DNA of 64,000 nt, from assembly GCA_000751295.2 (NCBI GenBank), contig CCMO02000001.1, positions 2,219,501 through 2,283,500 on the forward strand, read 5' to 3'. The notes beneath the pieces are model-generated. The model saw only the letters and a list, made by a program, of their open reading frames with translations, was not told where the DNA came from and made no database searches. The position numbers and the translations under genes are program-made. Source of the DNA: a bacterium YEK0313 (lineage in GTDB: Bacteria; Pseudomonadota; Alphaproteobacteria; Rhizobiales; Phreatobacteraceae). How positions within the stretch are numbered: position 1 is the stretch's first letter; every line of letters begins with the position of its first letter. This document shows, piece by piece, positions 1 to 7,101 of this stretch.

Positions 1-644
1 TCGTCGGCGGTCGTGTCGAGCAGCAGGGCGGATTTCGGGTCGCCGCCGGCGGGGATCAGATAGGTCAGGTTGACCATGGCCAGCGTCACGTCGTCGAGCG
101 AGCGGTAGAGCTGGGCGGCGTCGAGCTCGACGATGCGCAGGCGCTTCGGATTGTCGAGGATGTCGCGAACGGTGATTCTGAGATCGCTCACCGGCTTCAG
201 GCGGATCAGTCCGGCCCGTTGCAGCAGCAACAGCCCGCGGGCATTGTTGATGGGATCGTTGGCCACCGCGACGGTCGCCCCATCGGGCACCTCGGCGAGC
301 GATTTGACCCGTCTGGAAAACAGGCCGACGGGAATGATGACGCCGGCCGGATCGGCCGCCACCAGCTGGTAGCCGCGCTGCGCGACCTGCACCGCCAGAT
401 TGGCGGAGTGCTGGAAAAAATTGACGTCGAGATCGCCGGCATTGACTGCTTCGTTCGGCGTGACCCAGTCGCTGGTCTCGACCAGCCTGACCGCCAGCCC
501 GTCCTGCCGCCGGGTGATTTCGGCAACGAAGGTCAGGAGCTGGGCGAGCGGCCCGGCACTGACGGCAAAACGCAGGGGCTGGTCGTTCTGCGCGGCGGCG
601 GGCGCGGCGGCACCCAGCAGGAGCGCGCGGCGGGCGATGGGCAT
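1..644 (-). CDS. MetQ/NlpA-family ABC transporter substrate-binding protein (3' end outside window)
   Basis: Periplasmic solute-binding part of an ABC importer of the NlpA/MetQ group, many of which bind methionine. The gene runs off the left edge, so only about 214 N-terminal residues are visible. It opens with a short export leader (two arginines, an LLLGAAAP core, likely cleavage near residue 19). There is no lipobox cysteine, whereas MetQ proteins are usually lipoproteins. Family-like blocks follow: a W-x-x-P-N-E-A stretch near residue 60, 'LDVNFFQHSANL' near 72-82 and 'NLTYLIPAG' near 200. The start is the ATG at 644. No permease or ATPase is visible in the window; they would lie to the left. 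The ligand cannot be told from sequence. Confidence 0.85.
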   Translation of the reverse strand, partial: MPIARRALLLGAAAPAAAQNDQPLRFAVSAGPLAQLLTFVAEITRRQDGLAVRLVETSDWVTPNEAVNAGDLDVNFFQHSANLAVQVAQRGYQLVAADPAGVIIPVGLFSRRVKSLAEVPDGATVAVANDPINNARGLLLLQRAGLIRLKPVSDLRITVRDILDNPKRLRIVELDAAQLYRSLDDVTLAMVNLTYLIPAGGDPKSALLLDTTAD

Positions 645-850
645 GGTGACGGTCCTTCAGGAGCGGGGCGCGCGAGCCTATTGGCGCTGCCGCGCGGACT
701 GTCAAACCTGAATCAGAACTGTGGGCCCATCGCTTAAATCAATGAAATAATTGGATAATCTCGAAAAAGGACGGCGTGGTGGAGATGGCGGTTCCTGTCG
801 CGGCTCCACCTTTGGAAGGAGGCTGTCGCGCCCGCCTCCAATAGAGAGGA

Positions 851-1747
851 TCATGCTGCGTCATCCGCGGCACCGGTAGCGCCATTGCGATAGATGAAGT
901 CGACCCCATGCGTCGCCTCGGCGCCGACCGCGAGCTGGCGCATGCCGGGCTTGTCGGCAAGCTCGCCCTGATAGCCGACAGGGTCGCCGTAGCCGGTCCA
1001 CACTTCCATCGAAAGGAAAGGCGCTCCGGGCTTCGACCACAACGCGAGATGAGGAAAGTCACGTGCTTCGAGCGTGATGCTGGGGCCGCTTTCGCCCGCG
1101 GCGAACCGGAAGGCGCGGCTGCGGGCATGCAGGAAGCACAAGGCATCGGAGGCAAACAGCGCGTCGTCGAGACCAAGGCGCCGCCCCGCGAGCGGCACCG
1201 GCCGCCGCGCATCCGAGAATAGGCCTCCGGGCGCGATGATCGGGACCTCGGCCGTCTCGGTCTCGGCGAAGACGATGGCATGGTCCTCGCGCGGCAATGC
1301 CGCGAGCGGCCAGCGGAAAGCCGGATGCAGGCCGAGCGCATAGGGCAGGGGACGCGGTCCCGGATTGCCGACCACGAGGCTGATGGCGATCCGGTCGGGC
1401 TCCAGCCGATAGGTGAGGGCGAGGCGAAAGGCGTAAGGGTAGACGGCACGCGTCGCCGCGCTGTCGCACAGGATGAACGTCGCGCTCGCCGCCGTCCGGG
1501 CTTCCAGCGTGAAGACGCTGGCCGCCGCAAAGCCGTGGACGCCCATCGGCCGGGCGACGCCATCGGCGCGGACGAGGCCCTGATTGGCCCAGCCGACGAT
1601 CGGGAACAGGAGGGGCGAGGATTTCTCCCACCAGGCCGGGTCGCGTGACCAGAGCAGGTCATGGCCGCCGACCTGCCAGGAGTGCAGCTCGGCGCCTTCG
1701 GTTGCGATACGCGCGTGCGCCGGGCCGTTGGCGAGATCGATCAGCAT
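851..1747 (-). CDS. Aldose 1-epimerase family protein (LacX-like)
   Basis: Galactose-mutarotase-fold protein of about 298 residues, expected in the cytoplasm and acting on the anomeric carbon of a sugar or sugar phosphate. The N-terminus shows the family pattern of an A-x-I-x-x-x-G-A-E-L strand followed by 'LLWSRDPAWWEKSSPLLFPIVG' split over residues 34-56. A 'LGLHPAF' segment holds the usual catalytic-region histidine, and a glutamate sits in 'FLSMEVWTGYGDP' near the end. An alternative in-frame ATG lies 15 bases upstream (1762); the chosen start is preceded by AGGGG at good spacing. It stands alone, with no sugar pathway beside it, so the substrate is unknown. Confidence 0.8.
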   Translation of the reverse strand: MLIDLANGPAHARIATEGAELHSWQVGGHDLLWSRDPAWWEKSSPLLFPIVGWANQGLVRADGVARPMGVHGFAAASVFTLEARTAASATFILCDSAATRAVYPYAFRLALTYRLEPDRIAISLVVGNPGPRPLPYALGLHPAFRWPLAALPREDHAIVFAETETAEVPIIAPGGLFSDARRPVPLAGRRLGLDDALFASDALCFLHARSRAFRFAAGESGPSITLEARDFPHLALWSKPGAPFLSMEVWTGYGDPVGYQGELADKPGMRQLAVGAEATHGVDFIYRNGATGAADDAA

Positions 1748-1811
1748 GAGGAGCCCCTGCAATGAGGCCCTTCAATGCCATTGCGCGGCGATGCGGGCAA
1801 ATCGGCGCCGG

Positions 1812-2648
1812 TTAGACTGCGGCGGCCACCGCAACCGAATCCTCGAACATGCGATAGCGCGTGACGAGGCCGTCCTCGACGGTGAAATCGAAAGCGAATT
1901 CGGTTTCGATCAGCTGGCCGGTCGACTTCACCCGTGAGGCGAGCTCGCCGATGGCGACCGCGCGGTGGCCGTCGACCAGCAGCGCCTTGCGCTCGAAACG
2001 CACGGACTCGATCTTCTCGCGCAATTCCGTGACGAAGCTTGCGACGCCGGCCCGGCCCACCTTGCGGCCGATCCAGGACACGCGTGCCGTATCGCCGGCA
2101 ATGACCCAGTCGACGGCGTCGCTGAACAGGGCGGCAACTGCAGGCGCGTCGGCGCCGGTGCTCAAGAGCTCGAAATAGCGTTCGACGACCGCGCGCGTCG
2201 TATCGCCCGGGCCGACCTTGCCGCGCAGCAGATGGATGCGGTCGGCATGGGTGCTGGCAAAGTCCGGGTCGACATAGATGGCGATGCGCCGCATCTTCAG
2301 CCCCTGGAAGTCGAAGACGTTGCAGAATCGGCCTTGCGATATGCCGCCGTCGGGCCAGGCGATGCCCGCGGCGCTCACGCCGCTCTCGCGACCTTCGACC
2401 ACGATCGTATCGCCCGACACGATATAGCTGAAGCCCTCGATGTCATGGGTCAGGCTTTGCAGATCGCGGCCGAGCCGTTCGCCGAACAGAATGAAGTCGG
2501 CCTTGCCGCGGCCGGTTCCGAATTTGGGAAAGAACAGTTCGACATCGTCGGTCACGTCGTCGAGATAGCTTGCATCGCCTCGGTCGATCTTGGCGAAATA
2601 GGCCTTGATGATGGCGATACGCGCCGCGTCGAGAGCATTTTCGGTCAT
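1812..2648 (-). CDS. Tandem SnoaL-like / nuclear-transport-factor-2-like protein
   Basis: Protein of about 278 residues made of two SnoaL/NTF2-type cone folds, roughly residues 8-125 and 150-275. Each starts with an 'I/V-x-x-Y-F-x-x-x/L' helix and ends in paired strands; the second ends 'FDFTVEDGLVTRYRMFED'. Such proteins are small-molecule isomerases, dehydratases or binding proteins, and the fold alone does not give the reaction. I start at 2648 (MTENAL) because a longer reading would run through the palindrome at 2659-2682. It is divergent from a TetR repressor whose palindromic sites flank both promoters, so it is probably that repressor's target. Confidence 0.75.
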   Translation of the reverse strand: MTENALDAARIAIIKAYFAKIDRGDASYLDDVTDDVELFFPKFGTGRGKADFILFGERLGRDLQSLTHDIEGFSYIVSGDTIVVEGRESGVSAAGIAWPDGGISQGRFCNVFDFQGLKMRRIAIYVDPDFASTHADRIHLLRGKVGPGDTTRAVVERYFELLSTGADAPAVAALFSDAVDWVIAGDTARVSWIGRKVGRAGVASFVTELREKIESVRFERKALLVDGHRAVAIGELASRVKSTGQLIETEFAFDFTVEDGLVTRYRMFEDSVAVAAAV

Positions 2649-2658
2649 TGTCCGCGCA

Positions 2659-2682
2659 ATTATGTAGGAGAAATTACATAAT
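2659..2682. promoter_or_regulatory. Probable TetR operator 1, overlapping the SnoaL-gene leader
   Basis: Perfect inverted repeat ATTATGTA - 8 bases (GGAGAAAT) - TACATAAT, ending 11 bases upstream of the SnoaL-like start codon. A near copy lies at 2715-2738 with an almost identical spacer. Position and shape fit an operator of the adjacent TetR repressor. Confidence 0.75.
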
Positions 2683-2714
2683 ATGTGACAGCCTTGAGGT
2701 GTCACGTCAATCGT

Positions 2715-2738
2715 TTTATGTAGGAAGGATTACAGAAA
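2715..2738. promoter_or_regulatory. Probable TetR operator 2, just upstream of the tetR start
   Basis: Inverted repeat TTTATGTA - GGAAGGAT - TACAGAAA with 7 of 8 arm positions paired. It shares TATGTAGGA and ATTACA with the site at 2659-2682, and the two centres are 56 bases apart. It overlaps the translation-initiation region of the TetR gene, which suggests autoregulation. Confidence 0.7.
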
Positions 2739-2747
2739 AGGATGGCG

Positions 2748-3344
2748 ATGACCGGTCGCGGACGTCCGCGCAAGTTCGACAGGCAGCAGGCGCTGGAGCG
2801 CGCCATGCAGGTGTTCTGGGCGAGGGGTTACGAGGGCGCGCAGCTCGCCGAGCTCACCCGCGCCATGGGGATCAACCCGCCGAGCTTCTATGCTGCCTTC
2901 GGCTCCAAACAGGCGATCTTCCACGAGGCGGTCGAGCTCTATCTCGGCACGGCCGGCGCCAGGTCGATGCAGGCGCTGGAGGAGACCGCCGACAGCCGCA
3001 CGGCGATCGAAGCCATGCTGCGGGCAAGTGCCGCCGTGGCGCTGGCTGCGCCCGGAGCCGGCGGTTGCCTGCTCATCGTCGGTCTGATCAACGCCCAGCC
3101 GGACAGCGAGCCCTCGCGCGCTTATCTGCAGGATCTCAGGCGCATGACGCTGGCAAGGGTCCGCGCGCGCCTGGAACGCGGTGTGAGCGAGGGCGACCTC
3201 GCGCCGGGCACCGAAACGGCGGCGCTCGCCGCCTTCTACGCGACGGTTATGCAGGGCCTGTCGCTGCAGGCGCGCGACGGAGCGACGGCCGAAGAGCTCG
3301 ATGGCATCATTGCCGCGGCGATGCGCGCTTTCGACGGTGCCTGA
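2748..3344 (+). CDS. TetR/AcrR family transcriptional repressor
   Basis: DNA-binding regulator of about 198 residues. Residues 1-50 form a TetR helix-turn-helix: 'GRPRKFDRQQALERAMQVFWARGYEG' (cited in part) runs into 'LTRAMGINPPSFYAAFGSKQAIFHEAVELY', the family signature. The C-terminal half (about 75-190) is a helical ligand and dimer domain of the AefR-like type. Two ATGs lie two codons apart (2742 and 2748); AAAAGGA at 2735-2741 is well spaced only for 2748. It is divergent from the SnoaL-like gene, and the two palindromes between them make autorepression and control of that gene likely. The inducer is unknown. Confidence 0.88.
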   Translation: MTGRGRPRKFDRQQALERAMQVFWARGYEGAQLAELTRAMGINPPSFYAAFGSKQAIFHEAVELYLGTAGARSMQALEETADSRTAIEAMLRASAAVALAAPGAGGCLLIVGLINAQPDSEPSRAYLQDLRRMTLARVRARLERGVSEGDLAPGTETAALAAFYATVMQGLSLQARDGATAEELDGIIAAAMRAFDGA

Positions 3345-3533
3345 GCCGGGCGTCGGTTCGGCGAAGCCGGTTCGAGCGATGCGGCTGCGGCGTGGCAGCC
3401 GGCCGCTCGGTTTCCTGTTGCCGCGGGGCCATCCCGGCTAGCATGAGGCCGGTTCCCATTCTCCTGAATTTGACTGTCGGCTCGCCCTGACAGGCGGGCG
3501 GGCCGCATCCTGATCATGCAAGGAGGCGTGCCC

Positions 3534-4031
3534 ATGAGGTTCCTGTCCGGCTTTGTCTTCGCAATCGTGGTTGCCGCGGTCGCGGCGCTCGGCGTCGCCT
3601 ATAGCGGCATCGTGAATGTCACGGCGCGTGGCGCCGACAGCGCGCCGGTCGCCTGGTTCCTCGCCACCGCCAAGCGCCAGTCGGTCATGCGCCAGGCTGC
3701 CACCCAGGCGGCGCCTCCGGCCTCGAACGACCTCAAGCTCGGCTTCCGCCTCTACAACGAGACCTGCGTCTATTGCCACGGCGGCCCCGGCAAGGATCCC
3801 GTCGACTTCGGCAAGGGCCTGATGCCCGAGCCGCCCTATCTCGCCGACGCCGTTGCAGGCTGGAGCCCCGGCCAGCTCTACTGGATCGTGCGCAACGGCA
3901 TCCGGATGACCGGCATGCCGTCCTTTGCGGACACCCACAGCGAGGATGAATTGCGGGCCGTGGTGGCCTTCATCCAGAGGCTGCCGGGCATGACGCCGGA
4001 GCAATATGCAGACTATGAGCGCGGCCAGTGA
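3534..4031 (+). CDS. Membrane-anchored c-type cytochrome
   Basis: Monohaem cytochrome c of about 165 residues. Residues 1-26 form an uncleaved anchor or signal (FVFAIVVAAVAALGVAYSG). The haem-binding motif C-V-Y-C-H is near residue 78, and methionines in 'GIRMTGMPSF' near 123-131 could give the sixth ligand. It would face the periplasm and carry electrons, but no oxidase or dehydrogenase partner is adjacent. AAGGAGG at 3521-3527 sets the start at 3534 rather than the upstream ATG at 3516. It converges with spoVR and shares a strong hairpin with it. Confidence 0.85.
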   Translation: MRFLSGFVFAIVVAAVAALGVAYSGIVNVTARGADSAPVAWFLATAKRQSVMRQAATQAAPPASNDLKLGFRLYNETCVYCHGGPGKDPVDFGKGLMPEPPYLADAVAGWSPGQLYWIVRNGIRMTGMPSFADTHSEDELRAVVAFIQRLPGMTPEQYADYERGQ

Positions 4032-4040
4032 GACCGCGCC

Positions 4041-4064
4041 CCGAACGGTGTGATCACCGTTCGG
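4041..4064. terminator. Bidirectional hairpin between the cytochrome c gene and spoVR
   Basis: Perfect 10-bp stem CCGAACGGTG / CACCGTTCGG closing a TGAT loop, placed between two convergent genes and overlapping the last codons of spoVR. It lacks a long T tract on either side, so it may act as a weak or Rho-assisted terminator or as an mRNA 3'-end stabiliser. Confidence 0.65.
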
Positions 4065-5598
4065 TTGCGGTGACCTCGTAGAGCTGCCGGCCGCTCTCGG
4101 CGTCGATGCCGGCGAGGCTGACGTCATAGCCCCACAGCCGGCGCACGTAGCGCAGCGTGGCCTCGCGTCCCTGTTCGGCGAGCACGGCGCCGTCGTGCAC
4201 CATGTGCTGCAGGCGCAGGTGCCGGTCGCCCAGCAGGTCGACATCGGCCACCTGGATGTCCGGCCGGTTGGCGCCGACGTCGTAGGAATTGGCGAGCGCC
4301 GAGCGGATCTTCTCGTAGCCCCGCTCGTCGTGGATCGAGGCGACCCGGTAGGTGCTCTCGTCGGGATCGTCGGCGAGCATGAACAGGCGGAACTTCCGGA
4401 TTAGGGCCGGGCTCAGATATTGCCGCAGGAAGGATTCGTCGCGGTGATTGGCCCAGGCGTCGATGAGGGTTTCGCGCCATTGGCCGTTGCCGGCAATGTC
4501 CGGAAACCAGTCGCGGTCCTCGGCCGTGGGAGCCATGCAGATGCGCTCGATGTCCTGCATCAGCGCGAAACCGAGCGCATAGGGGTTGAGGCCCGAATAG
4601 CGTGGATCGTCGAAATGGGGCTGGAACACCACGTTGGAATGGCTCTGCAGCACTTCCAGCATGGCGCCTTCGCCGATCAGGCCGCGGTCGAACAGCGTGT
4701 TCATGATGGTGTAGTGGACGAAGGTGGCGCAGCCCTCGTTCATCACCTTGGTCTGGCGCTGGGGATAGAAATATTGCGCGACGATGCGCACGATGCGCAC
4801 GATCTCGCGCTGCCAGGGCTCCAGGATCAGGCTGTTCTTTTCCAGGAAATAGAGCAGGTTCTCTTCCGGCAGGTTGAGGAACTTCTTGCGCTCCTGGGCT
4901 TCGCGTTCGGCTTCCGAAGGGGTGATGGTCTCCTTGCGCCGCGGCAGCGTGCGCCAGAGGTCGGAGAAGGACTGCTCCTCATATTCCAGCCGTTCGCGAA
5001 TGCGGTTGCGCTCCTTTTCCGAGGAGAGTCGCGGCGGCCGCCGGTAGCGGAACACGGCCTGGTCCATCAGGGCATGGGCGGCATCCAGGATCTGCTCGAC
5101 CGCTTCGACGCCGTGCCGTTCCTCGCAGCGGGCGACATAGGTCTTGGCGAATTCCATATAGTTCAGGATGGCCGCCGCATCGGTCCATTGCTGGAACAGA
5201 TAGTTGTTCTTGAAGAAATGGTTGTGTCCGAAGGCCGCGTGCGCCGTCACCAGCGCCTGCATGGCCATCGTGTTCTCTTCCATCAGATAGACGATGCACG
5301 GATTGGAATTGATCACCAGCTCGTAGGCGAGGCCGCGGCGGCCCTGACGGTAGAGATTGTCCTCGTGGATGAAGTGCTTGCCGAACGACCAGTGCTGGTA
5401 CATCAGCGGCATGCCGATCGAGGCATAGGCGTCCAGCATCTGCTCGGACGAGATGATCTCCATCTGGTTCGGATAGACGTCGAGCTTCAGGTCGTCGAGC
5501 GCGACCCGCTCGATCGCGTCATAGGTGCGCGACAGGGTCTTGAAGTTCCAGTCGGAGCCGGAGAACAGGAGCGAGGAGCTTTTGGCGCGCTTGTTCAC
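4054..5598 (-). CDS. spoVR: SpoVR family protein (YcgB-like)
   Basis: Protein of about 514 residues of the SpoVR/YcgB family, whose biochemical role is still poorly defined. In Bacillus it affects spore cortex; in Gram-negatives it travels with PrkA and YeaH in stress operons. Typical segments are the Trp-rich N-terminus ('SDWNFKTLSRTYDAIERVA'), 'MPLMYQHWSFGKHF' and 'VMNEGCATFVHYTIMN', which contains an HYT/NEG cluster. I chose the GTG at 5598: GGAGG sits 4 bases before it, and upstream codons look non-coding. It is the third gene of the prkA-yeaH-spoVR set, 112 bases after yeaH. Confidence 0.93.
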   Translation of the reverse strand: MNKRAKSSSLLFSGSDWNFKTLSRTYDAIERVALDDLKLDVYPNQMEIISSEQMLDAYASIGMPLMYQHWSFGKHFIHEDNLYRQGRRGLAYELVINSNPCIVYLMEENTMAMQALVTAHAAFGHNHFFKNNYLFQQWTDAAAILNYMEFAKTYVARCEERHGVEAVEQILDAAHALMDQAVFRYRRPPRLSSEKERNRIRERLEYEEQSFSDLWRTLPRRKETITPSEAEREAQERKKFLNLPEENLLYFLEKNSLILEPWQREIVRIVRIVAQYFYPQRQTKVMNEGCATFVHYTIMNTLFDRGLIGEGAMLEVLQSHSNVVFQPHFDDPRYSGLNPYALGFALMQDIERICMAPTAEDRDWFPDIAGNGQWRETLIDAWANHRDESFLRQYLSPALIRKFRLFMLADDPDESTYRVASIHDERGYEKIRSALANSYDVGANRPDIQVADVDLLGDRHLRLQHMVHDGAVLAEQGREATLRYVRRLWGYDVSLAGIDAESGRQLYEVTATER

Positions 5599-5710
5599 GG
5601 TGCCTCCATTCACGAGCGTCCGGGACGGAAGGCGAGGGGCCGGATGTCGGCGGACGTCATGCAATGACAGAGGGATGGAAATGCGGCGTGGCTGAGCTTG
5701 CGCATGCCGT

Positions 5711-7030
5711 TCAGCCTTTTAGCGCCTGCTGCCGGGCGAACAGCTTGCGGAAGACCGGATAGATGTCCGAGGGCTTGGCGATGCGGGTCATCTGGAAGTT
5801 CGGCCAGTCCTCGGCGACCTTGCAATAGGAACGCCAGAGCGAGGTGCCGTTGTCGGTCGAGCCGAAAATATGGCTCTCGCGCTCGTCGATGATCTCGACA
5901 TAGGCGTAGTACTGGCAGAGCCGCATCACCTCCGTGTCCAGGAGCGTGGTGCAATAGTCGCTGTCGTCATAGCCATTGTCGCCATCGGACGCCTGGGCGG
6001 CGTAGATGTTCCACTCCTTGGCCGGATAGCGCTCGGCGACGACGCGCTGCATTTCCTTCAGCGCGGTCGAGACGACGGTGCCGCCGCTCTGCGTGCTGTA
6101 GAAGAAGGTCTCCTCGTCCACCTCCTGGGCTTCGTGAGTGTGCCGGATGAACACGATGTCGATCCGGTCGTAGCGCCGCTTCAGGAACAGGTGCAGCAGC
6201 ACGAAGAAGCGCTTGGCGAGATCCTTCTCACGCTCGCCCATCGAGCCGGAGACGTCCATCAGGCAGAACATCACGGCCTTGGCGTTCGGCTGTGGCTGCG
6301 GCTCGAAACGGTTGAAGCGGATGTCGACCGGATCGACATAGCCGATCATGCGCCGCCGCCGCACCAGCAGCGCGAGCTGATCGCGCAGCTCGGCAAGCCG
6401 GGCCGTCGCCGCGGCGCTCCGCGCAGGCTCGGCTTCGACCGCGGCGATCTCTTCGGCCAGCCGGTCGAGCTCGGTCTGTTTCGGCCGCCGCAGGGCGATG
6501 CGCCGGCCGAAACTGTTGCGCATCGTGCGGCCGACATTGATGTTGGTCGGCGAGCCGGCGGTGGTGAAGCCCGCCCGTCGCGGCTTGAACGACACCGCCT
6601 CCTTCAGGTTCAGCTTGACCATGTCGGGCAGTTCGAGGTCCTCGAAGAACAGATCGAGGAACTCCTCGCGCGACAGGACGAAACGGAAGTCGTCCTGGCC
6701 GTCGCCGTTGCCGGGCTGGCCCTTGCCCGACCCGCCGGCGCCGCCCTGGCCGCCGGGTTTCGGCAGCCGGTCTCCGGCGACGAACTCCTTGTTGCCCGGC
6801 AGAACGTGGTCGCGCCGGCCGCTGCCCGGCGCGTGCTGGAAGCTCGGCTCGGCGGTGCCTTTCACCGGCACCCGCACCGAATGGTTGCCATCGACGTCGG
6901 TGATCTTGCCCGTGGTGATCTGGTCGTTGACGATACGCTTCAATTCGTCGCGCGCCCGCCTCAGGAAGCGCTGGCGGTTGCTCAGGCTCTTGTCCTTGGG
7001 GTTCAGGCGCCGATCGATGTAGTTCGGCAT
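5711..7030 (-). CDS. yeaH: YeaH/YhbH family protein (DUF444), vWA-like
   Basis: Protein of about 439 residues. The N-terminal part has the family opening 'MPNYIDRRLNPKDKSLSNRQ', then a glycine-rich linker (about 95-120). A von Willebrand A-like domain begins near residue 253 with a metal-site pattern D-V-S-G-S-M ('MFCLMDVSGSMGEREKDLAKRF' in part). Close relatives act with the PrkA kinase in starvation and stress responses, and their exact activity is unknown. It sits between prkA and spoVR on the same strand, 71 bases after prkA, and that gap holds a very strong hairpin. Confidence 0.93.
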   Translation of the reverse strand: MPNYIDRRLNPKDKSLSNRQRFLRRARDELKRIVNDQITTGKITDVDGNHSVRVPVKGTAEPSFQHAPGSGRRDHVLPGNKEFVAGDRLPKPGGQGGAGGSGKGQPGNGDGQDDFRFVLSREEFLDLFFEDLELPDMVKLNLKEAVSFKPRRAGFTTAGSPTNINVGRTMRNSFGRRIALRRPKQTELDRLAEEIAAVEAEPARSAAATARLAELRDQLALLVRRRRMIGYVDPVDIRFNRFEPQPQPNAKAVMFCLMDVSGSMGEREKDLAKRFFVLLHLFLKRRYDRIDIVFIRHTHEAQEVDEETFFYSTQSGGTVVSTALKEMQRVVAERYPAKEWNIYAAQASDGDNGYDDSDYCTTLLDTEVMRLCQYYAYVEIIDERESHIFGSTDNGTSLWRSYCKVAEDWPNFQMTRIAKPSDIYPVFRKLFARQQALKG

Positions 7031-7067
7031 GCGGGTGACCTCGGTTGACGCAGAACATGATGTCGAA

Positions 7068-7097
7068 CCGGCGCCCCCGCTCAGCCGGGGGCGCCGG
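7068..7097 (-). terminator. Strong intercistronic hairpin between prkA and yeaH
   Basis: Perfect 12-bp GC stem (CCGGCGCCCCCG / CGGGGGCGCCGG) with a 6-base loop, starting a few bases after the prkA stop codon in transcript direction. No T tract follows, so partial termination, or a 3' stabiliser or processing site that raises prkA over yeaH-spoVR, is more likely than a full stop. Confidence 0.65.
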
Positions 7098-7101
7098 GGC
7101 G

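Noticed and set aside
739..1662. Minus-strand frame overlapping the epimerase gene
   Set aside because: Arg/Ser-rich shadow in another frame of the aldose-epimerase gene.
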